Counted from the first letter of the stretch, positions 1-9,471 are shown. The stretch is 64,000 bases of DNA from Pseudohalocynthiibacter aestuariivivens (GCF_018457175.1 NZ_JAGFNU010000005.1:62001-126000); one strand, 5' to 3'. A program made the numbers and translations. The notes: generated by a model not told the origin, from the letters alone.

Positions 1-1
1 T

Positions 2-967
2 CCAGGCCTTGCGATCAACCGCTTCTGCGCATCAGGTATGGAAGCTGTGAACTTGGCCGCAAACCAGATCAAAGGTGGCGCAGGCCAAGCCTATGTCGCG
101 GGTGGGGTCGAAATGATGGGCCGGGTGCCAATGGGCAGTGACGGTGCAGCTATTGCTGTCGACCCATCGCTCGCGATGAAGACCTACTTTGTGCCTCAGG
201 GCATATCAGCCGATATTATCGCGACCGAATACGGGTTTTCGCGCGATGACGCTGACGCCCTTGCAGTTCAATCCCAAAATCGCGCTGACGTGGCATGGAA
301 AGATCATCGATTTGACAAGTCTATTGTCACCATCAAGGACCAGAATGGCCTCAAGATTCTGGATCACGATGAATACATGCGTCCCGGTACAGACATGCAG
401 ACGCTCGGTGCCCTTAACCCAGCCTTTCAGGCAATGGGCGAGGTGATGCCCGGTTTTGATAAAGTCGCGCTGCTGAAGTACCCCCATCTAGAAAAGATCA
501 AACATATTCACCACGCTGGTAATTCGTCTGGTATCGTCGATGGCTCGGCCGCTGTTCTGATCGGCAGCAAGGAGTTTGGCGAAGCGCACGGCCTGAAACC
601 CCGCGCCCGCATTCGCGCGACGGCAAAGATCGGGACTGACCCAACCATCATGCTGACCGGCCCGGTGCCGGTGACAGAAAAGATTTTGCGCGATCATGGG
701 ATGGCGATCTCTGACATTGACCTGTTTGAGGTGAACGAGGCTTTCGCCTCTGTCGTACTGCGCTTTATGCAGGCGTTCGATGTGGATCAAAGCAAGGTCA
801 ACGTAAACGGCGGCGCCATCGCCATGGGCCATCCACTCGGTGCGACAGGCGCAATTATCATCGGCACTTTGCTGGATGAAATGGAGCGGTCTGACAAAGA
901 AATCGGCCTTGCGACCCTTTGTATCGCGTCCGGCATGGGTGCAGCCACAATCATCGAGCGCGTGTAG
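2..967 (+). CDS. Acetyl-CoA acyltransferase (thiolase), 5' end outside window
   Basis: This thiolase carries out the last step of fatty-acid beta-oxidation, cleaving 3-ketoacyl-CoA with CoA. The reading frame is open to the window edge, so the N-terminal part is missing. The first visible residues include FCASGMEAVN, which holds the nucleophilic cysteine. Further on are the thiolase signatures NEAFA, GGAIAMGHPLGATG (His of the active site) and the C-terminal CIASGMGAA (second catalytic Cys). It lies 71 bp upstream of a FadB/FadJ-type gene on the same strand, which fits a degradation operon. FadA/FadI-type assignment is preferred to a biosynthetic PhaA thiolase because of this neighbour, but the substrate range cannot be read from sequence. 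Confidence 0.93.
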   Translation, partial: PGLAINRFCASGMEAVNLAANQIKGGAGQAYVAGGVEMMGRVPMGSDGAAIAVDPSLAMKTYFVPQGISADIIATEYGFSRDDADALAVQSQNRADVAWKDHRFDKSIVTIKDQNGLKILDHDEYMRPGTDMQTLGALNPAFQAMGEVMPGFDKVALLKYPHLEKIKHIHHAGNSSGIVDGSAAVLIGSKEFGEAHGLKPRARIRATAKIGTDPTIMLTGPVPVTEKILRDHGMAISDIDLFEVNEAFASVVLRFMQAFDVDQSKVNVNGGAIAMGHPLGATGAIIIGTLLDEMERSDKEIGLATLCIASGMGAATIIERV

Positions 968-1038
968 CAAACGTTTCGCATTTTCACGCGCGATTTCGCG
1001 CAAACAAGAATGACGACCCCACTAAGGGAGACGAAAAG

Positions 1039-3243
1039 ATGACCGATTTTACTTATTCCGTTGACGCAGACGGTGTTGCCACCATTACGTGGGACACGGT
1101 TGGCAAATCCATGAACGTGATGAACCAGCAGGGTTTTCTAGACCTTGAAGTGCATATTGATACGGCTTTGGCTGATGATGCTGTTAAAGGCGTGATCATC
1201 ACATCTGGTAAAGAAGGCAGCTTTGCAGGTGGAATGGACCTCAACATCATCGCCAAGATGAAAGAGAGCGAAGGTGACAACCCAGCGAAGGGCCTGTTTG
1301 AAGGTGTAATGGGAATGCACGCAATCCTGCGTAAGATCGAACGCGCCGGCATGGACCCCAAAACCCTGAAAGGTGGCAAACCAATTGTCGCTGCCCTGCC
1401 CGGCACAGCGCTTGGTATTGGTCTTGAAATTCCACTGGCCTGTCACCGAATTATTGCGGCGGACAATCAGAAAGCAAAGATCGGCCTGCCCGAGATTATG
1501 GTTGGTATTTTCCCGGGTGCTGGTGGCACGATGCGTCTTACACGCAAACTTGGCGCGATGGGGGCCTCGCCTCTTTTGCTTGAAGGTAAGCTGAATGACC
1601 CGATGAAAGCCAAGGCTGCTGGCGTTGTGGACGAGGTCGTCCCTGCCGACCAATTGCTTGAACGGGCGAAGGAATGGGTTCTGAACGCCAAAGATGCGGA
1701 CATCGTGAAACCCTGGGACGCGAAGGGATACAAAATGCCCGGTGGCGCGCCCTATCACCCTGCTGGTTTCATGACCTTTGTTGGTGCATCGGCCATGGTA
1801 CACGGTAAAACGATGGGTGTTTACCCTGCGGCAAAATCCCTGCTTTCTGCGGTATACGAAGGGTCGATGGTGCCATTTGATACAGCGCTCAAGATTGAGG
1901 CCCGCTGGTTCACAAATGTGCTTATGAACCCAAGTTCAAGCGCGATGATCCGAAGCCTTTTCATCAACAAAGAGGCGCTTGAAAAGGGCGCGAACCGCCC
2001 TGCTGTTGCTGACGAAAAAGTCAGCAAAGTCGGCGTGATTGGCGCGGGTATGATGGGCGCAGGCATCGCGCTTGTCTCGGCACTTGCCGGGATCAAAGTT
2101 GTTCTGATTGACGCTAAACAAGAGGCAGCGGACAAAGGTAAAGCCTACACGACTGCCTATATGGACAAGGGTATTGCCCGTAAAAAGGCAACCGAAGAAA
2201 AGAAAGAAGTCGTCCTTTCGCTGATCAACGCGACAACCGATTATAGCGCCCTAAAGGGCTGTGATCTGATCGTCGAGGCAGTGTTCGAGGATATCGGCGT
2301 TAAAGCAGAAGTTACTAAAAAGATTGAGGAAATCGTTGGAGAAGACACAATTTTTGCCACGAACACATCAACATTGCCGATCACAGATCTGGCCAAAGCG
2401 TCAAAACGCCCTGAACAATTTATCGGCATCCATTTCTTCAGCCCCGTCGACAAGATGTTGCTGGTGGAAATCATCAAAGGCAAAGCAACAGGCGACCGCG
2501 CAGTTGCCAAGGCGCTCGACTTTGTTCGGCAAATTCGCAAGACCCCCATCGTGGTCAACGATGCGCGGTTCTTCTACGCCAACCGCTGCATCATTCCTTA
2601 CATCAACGAAGGTATTCGTCTGGTGACGGAAGGCGTTGCACCGGCATTGATTGAAAATGCGGCCAAAATGGTTGGGATGCCGCTTGGACCGCTTCAGCTT
2701 ACCGACGAAACATCGATCGATCTGGGCGTGAAAATTGCTAAAGCAACCAAAGCAGCGATGGGTGCAGATTATCCAAATGACACCGTAGACGAAGTGCTTT
2801 TCTGGATGGCGGACGCGGGCCGGTTGGGGCGCAAGGCTAATGCAGGCTTTTTTGCCTATGACGACAAGGGCAAACGCACCGGTCTGTGGGAAGGTCTTGG
2901 TGAAAAATATTCGCTGTCAGACACGCAGCCAGACCTGACAGAAGTCCAGCACCGCCTGCTGTTCGCACAGGTGCTTGAGGCTGTTCGGGCGCTGGAAGAA
3001 GGCGTTCTGATGGACATTCGTGAAGGTGACGTTGGCGCGATCCTAGGTTGGGGGTTTGCCCCGTGGTCCGGCGGGCCATTCAGCTGGCTCGACATGATCG
3101 GAGCACCCCGCGCGGTAGAGATTTGCGAGTCACTCACAGCCTCTCACGGCGAAAGGTTCACGGCTCCCAAACTTTTGCACGACATGGCTGCAAAGAATGA
3201 AAGCTTTTATGAGCGTTTTGGCGCAAATCAAAAAGCAGCCTGA
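1039..3243 (+). CDS. FadB/FadJ-type enoyl-CoA hydratase / 3-hydroxyacyl-CoA dehydrogenase
   Basis: A multifunctional beta-oxidation enzyme of 734 residues: hydration of enoyl-CoA followed by NAD-dependent oxidation of 3-hydroxyacyl-CoA, handing ketoacyl-CoA to the thiolase encoded just upstream. The N-terminal crotonase domain shows GSFAGGMDL (oxyanion hole) and PGAGGTMRL. The dehydrogenase part begins near residue 330 with the Rossmann motif GVIGAGMMGAGIA, followed by NTSTLPI and IGIHFFSPV, which are typical of 3-hydroxyacyl-CoA dehydrogenases, and a helical C-terminal domain. I chose ATG 1039 because AAGGGAG precedes it at good spacing; an upstream in-frame start at 919 would overlap the thiolase and adds about 40 unrelated residues. 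A terminator hairpin follows. Confidence 0.95.
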   Translation: MTDFTYSVDADGVATITWDTVGKSMNVMNQQGFLDLEVHIDTALADDAVKGVIITSGKEGSFAGGMDLNIIAKMKESEGDNPAKGLFEGVMGMHAILRKIERAGMDPKTLKGGKPIVAALPGTALGIGLEIPLACHRIIAADNQKAKIGLPEIMVGIFPGAGGTMRLTRKLGAMGASPLLLEGKLNDPMKAKAAGVVDEVVPADQLLERAKEWVLNAKDADIVKPWDAKGYKMPGGAPYHPAGFMTFVGASAMVHGKTMGVYPAAKSLLSAVYEGSMVPFDTALKIEARWFTNVLMNPSSSAMIRSLFINKEALEKGANRPAVADEKVSKVGVIGAGMMGAGIALVSALAGIKVVLIDAKQEAADKGKAYTTAYMDKGIARKKATEEKKEVVLSLINATTDYSALKGCDLIVEAVFEDIGVKAEVTKKIEEIVGEDTIFATNTSTLPITDLAKASKRPEQFIGIHFFSPVDKMLLVEIIKGKATGDRAVAKALDFVRQIRKTPIVVNDARFFYANRCIIPYINEGIRLVTEGVAPALIENAAKMVGMPLGPLQLTDETSIDLGVKIAKATKAAMGADYPNDTVDEVLFWMADAGRLGRKANAGFFAYDDKGKRTGLWEGLGEKYSLSDTQPDLTEVQHRLLFAQVLEAVRALEEGVLMDIREGDVGAILGWGFAPWSGGPFSWLDMIGAPRAVEICESLTASHGERFTAPKLLHDMAAKNESFYERFGANQKAA

Positions 3244-3251
3244 GAATGAAT

Positions 3252-3276
3252 AGGGCCGGAGGTTTCTTCGGCCCTT
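3252..3276. terminator. Bidirectional terminator hairpin after the beta-oxidation genes
   Basis: The arms AGGGCCG and CGGCCCT flank a loop of about ten bases, and T residues follow on the plus strand. It sits between two convergent genes and can serve both. Confidence 0.7.
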
Positions 3277-3924
3277 TCAAAACGCGTATCCAAACCGCCT
3301 GATATCTTCACTGCAAAGAGTTTGAACCAACTCTGCATCTTGGTCAGAGTATACTGTTCGATAGTCTTGTTCCCTTTTAGATGCGTTGGTTTGGGGAAAA
3401 GGGCGCATCGCAAAGCCAAGGTGGCTTTCCAAGGGATTCAAGTCCTGCTCAAGGTGCTCCAACCGCACGAACAACGCACATCGTTCTACCCCATTCGCGT
3501 CCCGTACGTAGGAGCCGTAAGGCTCGCGCCTGATGCTGGATTTCGTTTCGGCGTGGTTTAAGAAATTCGAAAAATTATGGACTTTTGCCAGTGTAACCGC
3601 CGGGTGCTTGAAAGTCTGAACCCTTAGCCAGCGATAATAGCTGACCAATCTGTCCCAGGGGTTACGCACCATCGTAAAGATATAGAAATTTTCAACATCT
3701 TCCTGCGTTACCAGCCCGTAGATGCCTGCCAGCCGAGAGTGTTTCCAAAGTCGCCCTGAAGTAGGCACCCCTTTTACCCGATGACGCCGCTTTACCGCCT
3801 TTGGCGTATCCCCCAGCATGATGTCATCTTTCATCGCGCGCGTCTCAAGTGCCAGCGCCATAGAGGTGCCACCGGTCTTGGGGATATGGATAAATATATA
3901 GCGTCTACCGCGCGAAATAATCAT
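3277..3924 (-). CDS. Sulfotransferase-family protein
   Basis: A 215-residue protein of the sulfotransferase family, which transfers sulfate from PAPS to a carbohydrate or other acceptor. Near the N-terminus HIPKTGGTS is the 5'-phosphosulfate-binding loop, and about residue 85 MVRNPWDRLVSYY is the 3'-phosphate-binding motif. This is the short form common in marine alphaproteobacteria, often linked to surface polysaccharide decoration. No polysaccharide genes are nearby: it stands alone, convergent with the beta-oxidation operon and upstream of a DMT transporter on the same strand. The acceptor is unknown. Confidence 0.8.
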   Translation of the reverse strand: MIISRGRRYIFIHIPKTGGTSMALALETRAMKDDIMLGDTPKAVKRRHRVKGVPTSGRLWKHSRLAGIYGLVTQEDVENFYIFTMVRNPWDRLVSYYRWLRVQTFKHPAVTLAKVHNFSNFLNHAETKSSIRREPYGSYVRDANGVERCALFVRLEHLEQDLNPLESHLGFAMRPFPQTNASKREQDYRTVYSDQDAELVQTLCSEDIRRFGYAF

Positions 3925-3956
3925 GAATGAGTGCTAGCGAAATAAAAGAACAAAAG

Positions 3957-4856
3957 CTAGCGCGCGCGCAGCGCAATCACGGCACCCGAGATAATGATCA
4001 TCGCAATTCCAACAAGACCCAATGTATCAAGAGTTTGCCCCCAAAGCAGCCAGCCCCATATTGCTGCGAAAATGAGCAGCGAATACTCAAATATCGCAAC
4101 ATAAGATGTCTCGCCTTTCTGATACCCCCAAGTGATTAGCCCAACGGCAAAAATTGACCCGATAGCCTGCACAAAGGTCCAGAACAGAAATCTGGGTGTT
4201 ATTTCATCCCAGCCTCGTGTGACAAATGCCGCAGTTTCCGGCGCGTCGGCAACCGGGAAAAACGAAACAGCGACAAGCCCCAAAACGCCCCAAATGCCTA
4301 GAACAAGGAAGAAGCCCGCCAACAGTGTTAATGTGTTTTCCTGTGCGCATTTCTGCCGCGTGACCATCATACCCAGTGCGTATAGAGCACCCGCAGCAAC
4401 CGGTATAAGTGTCGTGAAAGACCCTGTCGTCAGATCAGGGCGCAAAACCAAAAGAACACCGGAAAAGCCGATGGCCATCGCAACTATATGCCAAAAACCA
4501 ATACGCATTTTCAGAAACAGAACCGAAAAAACCAGAACAAAAATCGGCGCCGTAAAGACGCCTGCTGCCGCCTGACTGACCGACAAAAACCCAAGACACC
4601 CAAAATAAATCAATAGCCCGGTTCCCGTCAGAAAACTGCGGACAGCAACCGGGCCTATTCGTTCGGGGCAGAGTGATTGCCTTTGAAACATTGCCAATAT
4701 CCACAAGGCGGGTAGCGCCATCGACGTGCGGAGGGCATGGAACTGCCACAACCCTGCATCTTCCGCGATGACGGTTACATAATTGTCGATAATGCCGAGA
4801 ACAGCCATAGCGACCAGAACTGCACCTGCCGCTTTCAATGTCTGTTGCTGTTCCAT
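3957..4856 (-). CDS. EamA/DMT-family membrane transporter
   Basis: A 299-residue integral membrane protein with about ten predicted hydrophobic segments arranged as two EamA repeats, typical of drug/metabolite exporters such as RhaT/YdcZ relatives. The last segments (GLVGIAMIIISGAVIALRAR) are the usual C-terminal helix plus positive tail. I start it at ATG 4856 because AAGGGTGAG lies just upstream and the sequence from MEQQQ reaches the first helix directly; the longer frame to 4925 adds a region unlike the family. The substrate cannot be predicted; amino acids or other metabolites are the usual cargo. Confidence 0.85.
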   Translation of the reverse strand: MEQQQTLKAAGAVLVAMAVLGIIDNYVTVIAEDAGLWQFHALRTSMALPALWILAMFQRQSLCPERIGPVAVRSFLTGTGLLIYFGCLGFLSVSQAAAGVFTAPIFVLVFSVLFLKMRIGFWHIVAMAIGFSGVLLVLRPDLTTGSFTTLIPVAAGALYALGMMVTRQKCAQENTLTLLAGFFLVLGIWGVLGLVAVSFFPVADAPETAAFVTRGWDEITPRFLFWTFVQAIGSIFAVGLITWGYQKGETSYVAIFEYSLLIFAAIWGWLLWGQTLDTLGLVGIAMIIISGAVIALRAR

Positions 4857-5051
4857 ACTCACCCTTAAAAGATATCGTATAGAAACAGCTAACGAGGTCA
4901 GATTGCCCCGGCAACGCATTTTCAAACAGCAGCAAGAAAACTATTGGCAGAACCTCAATTGTCTGACATTTAAAGATTCGCGTTGTTACCCATTGCAAAT
5001 TGCTGGAACGAGCGCATTACTAAGGCGAAAGCTAACTTGAGGGGGGAGACC

Positions 5052-6680
5052 ATGGGTTGGATGCAAGACGAAAGTGGGCTGGGTAAGTGTGCGGCAAACT
5101 ATGTGCCGCTGACACCGTTGTCACATCTCAGGCGCGCTGCGAAAGTCTTCTCTGACCGCGAGGCTGTCGTCTACGGTAACCGCCGCTTTAGCTATCGCGA
5201 ATATTATGAGCGCGCGACACGGCTCGCCTCTGCTCTGCAAAAGCTGGGTGTAAAGCCCGGTGATGTGGTTGCCACACTGATCCCGAATTTACCTGCACAG
5301 GCCGAAGCTCATTTTGGCGTACCTGCTTGTGGGGCCATTCTTAACACGATCAACACCCGACTTGAGGTTGATACGGTTTCCTACATTTTCGATCATGGCG
5401 GCGCACGGGTTGTGCTGGTGGATCCTCAGTTCTTGTCGCTCGCCGTCTCGGCATGCGAAGCAATGGAAGGCCCGGCTCCTACAATCATCGAAATCGCAGA
5501 TGAGCAAGCGGGCTTACCTGCTTCGGGCACCTACACAGAGTACGAAGATCTTCTTGCTTCCGGGGACCCGGACTTTGAATGGATCATGCCAGAGGATGAA
5601 TGGGAAAGCCTTGCACTGAATTATACGTCTGGCACTACAGGGCGACCTAAAGGTGTCGTCTACCATCATCGTGGTGCTTACCTTATGACAATGGGTACCG
5701 TGATCAGTTGGAAAATGGTACTTTATCCCAGATACTTAACCATTGTACCCCTGTTTCATTGCAATGGCTGGAACCACACCTGGATGATGCCATTGGTGGG
5801 CGGCACTTTGGTCTGTTGCCGCGACGTATCAGCCAAGGCAATTTATGACGCTATAGCTGATGAAGGGGTCACGCATTTCGGCGGTGCCCCAATCGTACTG
5901 AATATGTTGGTCAATGCTAAAAACGATGAACGGCGCAGCTTTGATCACCTTGTGAATGTCTTTACAGCAGGTGCTCCTCCGGCCGCCGCCACGCTTTCAA
6001 AAATAGAACAACTCGGCTTTAGCGTTGTGCATGTCTACGGGCTGACAGAAACCTATGGCCACATAACAGAATGCCTTTGGAACCATGATTCCTGGGATAA
6101 TCTTGATCAGGCAGAACAAGCAGCAATCAAGGCACGCCAGGGTGTCGCGATGCCGATGATGGAAGATATCACCGTGCTTGACCCGGAAACTGGACAAGTA
6201 CCGATGGACGGCAAAACACAGGGAGAAATCGCTGTTCGCGGCAATTCAGTTATGAAGGGTTACCTGAAAAATCCCGAAGCTACAGAAGACTCCTTTACCG
6301 GCGGGTATTTCCGGTCCGGTGATATTGCGGTTCAACACCCGGACGGTTTTTTACAAATTGCTGATCGCGCCAAGGATATTATTATTTCTGGGGGTGAAAA
6401 CATTTCGTCCGTCGAAGTTGAAGGCGCATTGATGCACCACCCCGCAGTTCTGCTTTGTGCAGTTGTCGCGAAACCCGACGAGAAATGGGGGGAAGTCCCC
6501 TGCGCCTTTATCGAATTGAAAGAAGGCACAGATGCAGATGAGGCAGAGATTATCGCATTCGCCCGGGAACGGCTCGCAGGGTTTAAAACCCCGAAGAAAG
6601 TGATTTTCAAAGAATTGCCCAAAACTTCTACTGGGAAGATTCAGAAATTTGAACTCAGGAACTCTGCTAAATCGCTCTGA
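5052..6680 (+). CDS. Acyl-CoA synthetase, DmdB-like (methylmercaptopropionate-CoA ligase type)
   Basis: A 542-residue AMP-forming acyl-CoA ligase. The adenylation P-loop YTSGTTGRPKGVVYHH occurs near residue 195, the A5 motif VYGLTETYGH near 330, and the C-terminal swinging domain ends with TSTGKIQKFELR, whose lysine is the catalytic and usually acylatable residue. Overall sequence and length resemble the medium-chain/DmdB clade of roseobacters, which activates methylmercaptopropionate in DMSP breakdown. No dmdA, dmdC or dmdD lies nearby, so a general short/medium-chain fatty acid role is equally possible. ATG 5052 has a strong GGGGGGAGAC ribosome site; the frame is open upstream to 4983 but that part is not family-like. 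Confidence 0.85.
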   Translation: MGWMQDESGLGKCAANYVPLTPLSHLRRAAKVFSDREAVVYGNRRFSYREYYERATRLASALQKLGVKPGDVVATLIPNLPAQAEAHFGVPACGAILNTINTRLEVDTVSYIFDHGGARVVLVDPQFLSLAVSACEAMEGPAPTIIEIADEQAGLPASGTYTEYEDLLASGDPDFEWIMPEDEWESLALNYTSGTTGRPKGVVYHHRGAYLMTMGTVISWKMVLYPRYLTIVPLFHCNGWNHTWMMPLVGGTLVCCRDVSAKAIYDAIADEGVTHFGGAPIVLNMLVNAKNDERRSFDHLVNVFTAGAPPAAATLSKIEQLGFSVVHVYGLTETYGHITECLWNHDSWDNLDQAEQAAIKARQGVAMPMMEDITVLDPETGQVPMDGKTQGEIAVRGNSVMKGYLKNPEATEDSFTGGYFRSGDIAVQHPDGFLQIADRAKDIIISGGENISSVEVEGALMHHPAVLLCAVVAKPDEKWGEVPCAFIELKEGTDADEAEIIAFARERLAGFKTPKKVIFKELPKTSTGKIQKFELRNSAKSL

Positions 6681-6757
6681 TCATTGTGAAACCGCGCACT
6701 CTGGAGTAGTCTGTTTCCTAGTAATCAAGCAGCAACAGGCAGGGCCCGTCCGGCATC

Positions 6758-7771
6758 ATGACGGCGCTATCGAAATATGATCGATTGGAAAGCACTGGGC
6801 TTTGGCGCGCATCGCCAGAGCACCAAAAACGCGAGGTCGTCGTCTCTTTCGGGGATGCAACATTGGTGCTGTCGGACCAGAATGAAACAGCGCTTGCACA
6901 TTGGTCGCTGCCCGCCGTTTCACGGCTAAATCCCGGAAAACGGCCTGCAATGTTCTCTCCGGATCCAGAAGCTATTGAAATTCTGGAACTGGACGACGAA
7001 ACAATGATCCAGGCGATCGAAAAAATTCGCCGCGCGTTGTCACGAAACACGCCGCACCCGGGCCGGCTGCGACTGATCGCGTTGGGTGTCAGCATTGCGA
7101 CCGTGTCGGCATTGGCGTTTTTATGGTTACCCGGTGCTTTGGTACGTCAAGCGGCAGCTGTTGTGCCTGACGTAAAACGTGCCGAAATTGGCCAACGCCT
7201 TCGGACGAATATTCGCCGACTGACTGGGGACACCTGTAGCTCTGAACTTGGCGATCAAGCGCTAAACAGACTGCGTGCGCGCCTGTTGCCAGAAGGTCGG
7301 AAGCTTGTCGTCGTCCGGTCTGGCGTTTCAGTGTCAGAACATCTGCCCGGTGGCTACATCCTGATGAACCGTGCGCTCGTGGAGGATCACGAAGATCCTG
7401 AGGTTGTTGCGGGCTACATACTGGCAGAAGCGCTTCGCAGCCAATTGGAAGATCCTTTGGAACGGCTGCTGAAAGCGACAGGCCCTATAACAAGCTTTCG
7501 CTTGTTAACGACCGGAAGCATTCCAAATGAAACTCTGGCAAACTACGCGGAAACATTTTTGACGATCCCGAAATCGAAGTTGCCGGATGAAGCCTTGCTT
7601 GCATTGTTTGAAGCGGCCGAACTTCGATCATCACCATATGCTTATGCAGTTGATGTATCGGGGGAAACCACGATTGGGCTGATTGAAGCAGACCCATTTC
7701 GCAGCAACACATCGCGACCAGTCCTGAGCGATGGAGACTGGATAAGTTTGCAGAACATCTGCGAAGAATAG
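6758..7771 (+). CDS. Membrane-anchored M48-peptidase-like protein lacking the HExxH zinc motif
   Basis: A 337-residue protein with a cytoplasmic N-terminal part, one membrane helix at about residues 104-124 and an outer domain. Residues about 196-230 (LPGGYILMNRALVED, then VVAGYILAEALRSQLED) line up with the M48 metallopeptidase core, where LPGGxIxxxxGLL is followed by DELAxVLAHExxH. The zinc-binding HExxH is replaced here by AEALR, so a peptidase activity is unlikely. The gene follows the DmdB-like ligase after 77 bp, with no obvious shared function. It may be a structural or regulatory pseudopeptidase; the assignment to M48 is my inference from spacing of motifs. A genuine M48 lipoprotein gene with HETAH is at 53.3-54.1 kb. 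Confidence 0.6.
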   Translation: MTALSKYDRLESTGLWRASPEHQKREVVVSFGDATLVLSDQNETALAHWSLPAVSRLNPGKRPAMFSPDPEAIEILELDDETMIQAIEKIRRALSRNTPHPGRLRLIALGVSIATVSALAFLWLPGALVRQAAAVVPDVKRAEIGQRLRTNIRRLTGDTCSSELGDQALNRLRARLLPEGRKLVVVRSGVSVSEHLPGGYILMNRALVEDHEDPEVVAGYILAEALRSQLEDPLERLLKATGPITSFRLLTTGSIPNETLANYAETFLTIPKSKLPDEALLALFEAAELRSSPYAYAVDVSGETTIGLIEADPFRSNTSRPVLSDGDWISLQNICEE

Positions 7772-7810
7772 GACTGTCGCCGAACGTGAACTAAGCAGAA
7801 ATTCAGAAAC

Positions 7811-8773
7811 CTAACGTCTTGGAAACGCGTTTTTGAAACCAATTGATTGCGCGCGCTGCAATGCTGCGTTTAAGGCAGATCTTTCCTGAAAAGGTCCTGC
7901 AAGAACCACGCGTAACGTCTGGCCATCGCGCTGCGTTCTGCCAATCCGCGCGGGCAACCCTGAACTTTGCAAACGTGAGGCAGCGCTCTGAGCATCTTGT
8001 GCGGTCACAAAACGGCCAACTTGTACGTATCGATATGCCCGCCCCTCGGTGCTTTGCGTTGTTGTCGACGCGGGTTGTGTTTGCACTCTGCGGGTCGACG
8101 CATGCAAAACCGATGCATCTGCTGTCACGATGTTCGACGCTCTGCGTGTAACGACAGTTTGCCCGGTTGTCGATGTCGGGTTAACAAGCCTTCGCGGAAC
8201 AGTGTTTGTCCAAACCCGCTCCATCTGCGCTTGCCCCAACTCTGTTCCAACCCCTCTGAGTGGGTTCAGACGGTCATCTTCCCAAACCGCCTGATACCCT
8301 CGAGGAATACTGATACTCCGAGGCACCTGATTTACCGCCGCGTTGGCTTGGACCGATGTTGGCGTTGCTTCCCGAACCGGAACGACCTGAACAACTTGGC
8401 GTTGTCGCACAGCCTGTACGCGTCTGGTCGGTGTCGCCGTAGCAACAGGTGTGGATGTTGTCGTCTGCGCTCTTGTCTCTACTGATCTTGCAGGGGTGGT
8501 CGCTTGCGCGGCAGGCGTACGCCGCGCCAATGTTGGGGTTTGGCCGCAAATAACTTGTCTGCCACGCGTTACACGCGGCACCCAGTTAACGCCGTCCCCA
8601 ACCCCGGCGCGCACGAAAACACAACCTTTGCTATCTACATACTGCCGACCTTGGTAGCTGGCAGGCGGGTACTCCGCCGGCCCATTTGAATCACGTAAAG
8701 ACTGTGCTTCAGCACTTACGCCAAAAAAGGTCGAAAAAACGACCGCTACAAAGAGAACAAAATATGCCTGCAT
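7811..8773 (-). CDS. Secreted SPOR-domain protein
   Basis: A 320-residue exported protein. From MQAYFVLF the first 22 or so residues form a signal peptide ending near VSAEAQS. A segment with two cysteines follows (KGCVFVRAGVG and VICGQTP), then a long Thr/Pro/Ala/Val-rich low-complexity linker, and a C-terminal SPOR domain from about residue 245 (YVQVGRFVTAQDAQSAASRL ending in GFKNAFPRR), which binds denuded glycan strands of peptidoglycan at division sites. I chose ATG 8773 since the signal peptide starts there; the longer frame to 8809 would spoil it. A palindrome lies just upstream of this start. Confidence 0.85.
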   Translation of the reverse strand: MQAYFVLFVAVVFSTFFGVSAEAQSLRDSNGPAEYPPASYQGRQYVDSKGCVFVRAGVGDGVNWVPRVTRGRQVICGQTPTLARRTPAAQATTPARSVETRAQTTTSTPVATATPTRRVQAVRQRQVVQVVPVREATPTSVQANAAVNQVPRSISIPRGYQAVWEDDRLNPLRGVGTELGQAQMERVWTNTVPRRLVNPTSTTGQTVVTRRASNIVTADASVLHASTRRVQTQPASTTTQSTEGRAYRYVQVGRFVTAQDAQSAASRLQSSGLPARIGRTQRDGQTLRVVLAGPFQERSALNAALQRAQSIGFKNAFPRR

Positions 8774-8780
8774 GTGTGCC

Positions 8781-8796
8781 CCACAAGATATTGTGG
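8781..8796. promoter_or_regulatory. 16-bp palindrome upstream of the SPOR gene, NrdR-box-like
   Basis: CCACAAGATATTGTGG has perfect CCACAA/TTGTGG arms around a GATA centre (CCACAATATCTTGTGG on the gene's strand). It ends 8 bases before the chosen SPOR start. The pattern agrees with the published NrdR box at its conserved positions. Only one copy was found here, whereas NrdR sites normally occur in pairs, so the regulator is uncertain. Confidence 0.4.
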
Positions 8797-8838
8797 AAGG
8801 ATGCCGCACAATGCATAATTAGTAAAGGGATTGTTCGC

Positions 8839-9471
8839 TTATTTAGTACCATACATGCGGTCACCCGCATCCCCTAGTCCGGGTACAATATATCCATGGT
8901 CATTCAACTTTTCATCTACTGCTGCTGTGACGATCGGCACGTCCGGATGTGCTTCTTTCATACGCTGGACACCTTCGGGGGCAGCCAACAAACACATGAA
9001 ACGGATGTTGTTCGCACCAGCCTTTTTCAGCAGATCAATTGCCGCAACCGACGAATTTCCCGTGGCCAACATCGGGTCAACAGTAATAACTATCCTGTCT
9101 TCAAGCTCTGTAGGAACTTTGAAGTAATATTGTATCGGTAAAAGTGTTTTCTCATCCCGATAAAGCCCAACAAAACCGACACGCGCAGAAGGTATAAGCT
9201 CCAGCACACCATCCAACAGACCATTCCCCGCACGCAAGATAGAGATGAGCGCGAGCTTCTTGCCGGCAAGGACCGGGGCATCCATTTCCTGAAGCGGAGT
9301 GTTTATATGTTTTGTAGTCATATCCAGTTCGCTCGTAATTTCGTAGGCGAGCAACTGGCTGATCTCACGTAGCAACTGGCGGAACACGGCTGTCGGTGTA
9401 TCAACCTGTCGCATCAAGGTCAGTTTGTGTTGTACCAGTGGATGTTTCACGATTGTCAGGTGTTTGGTCAT
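8839..9471 (-). CDS. upp: Uracil phosphoribosyltransferase
   Basis: A 210-residue enzyme that makes UMP from uracil and PRPP in pyrimidine salvage. The PRPP-binding region [21 protein letters not shown] is characteristic of Upp, as are the N-terminal [12 protein letters not shown] and the C-terminal uracil-binding [13 protein letters not shown]. Length equals that of typical bacterial Upp. It is the last gene of the leftward nucleoside operon and its start codon overlaps the end of add by four bases, which indicates translational coupling. Uracil released by nucleoside phosphorolysis upstream in the operon would be its substrate. Confidence 0.97.
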   Translation of the reverse strand: MTKHLTIVKHPLVQHKLTLMRQVDTPTAVFRQLLREISQLLAYEITSELDMTTKHINTPLQEMDAPVLAGKKLALISILRAGNGLLDGVLELIPSARVGFVGLYRDEKTLLPIQYYFKVPTELEDRIVITVDPMLATGNSSVAAIDLLKKAGANNIRFMCLLAAPEGVQRMKEAHPDVPIVTAAVDEKLNDHGYIVPGLGDAGDRMYGTK

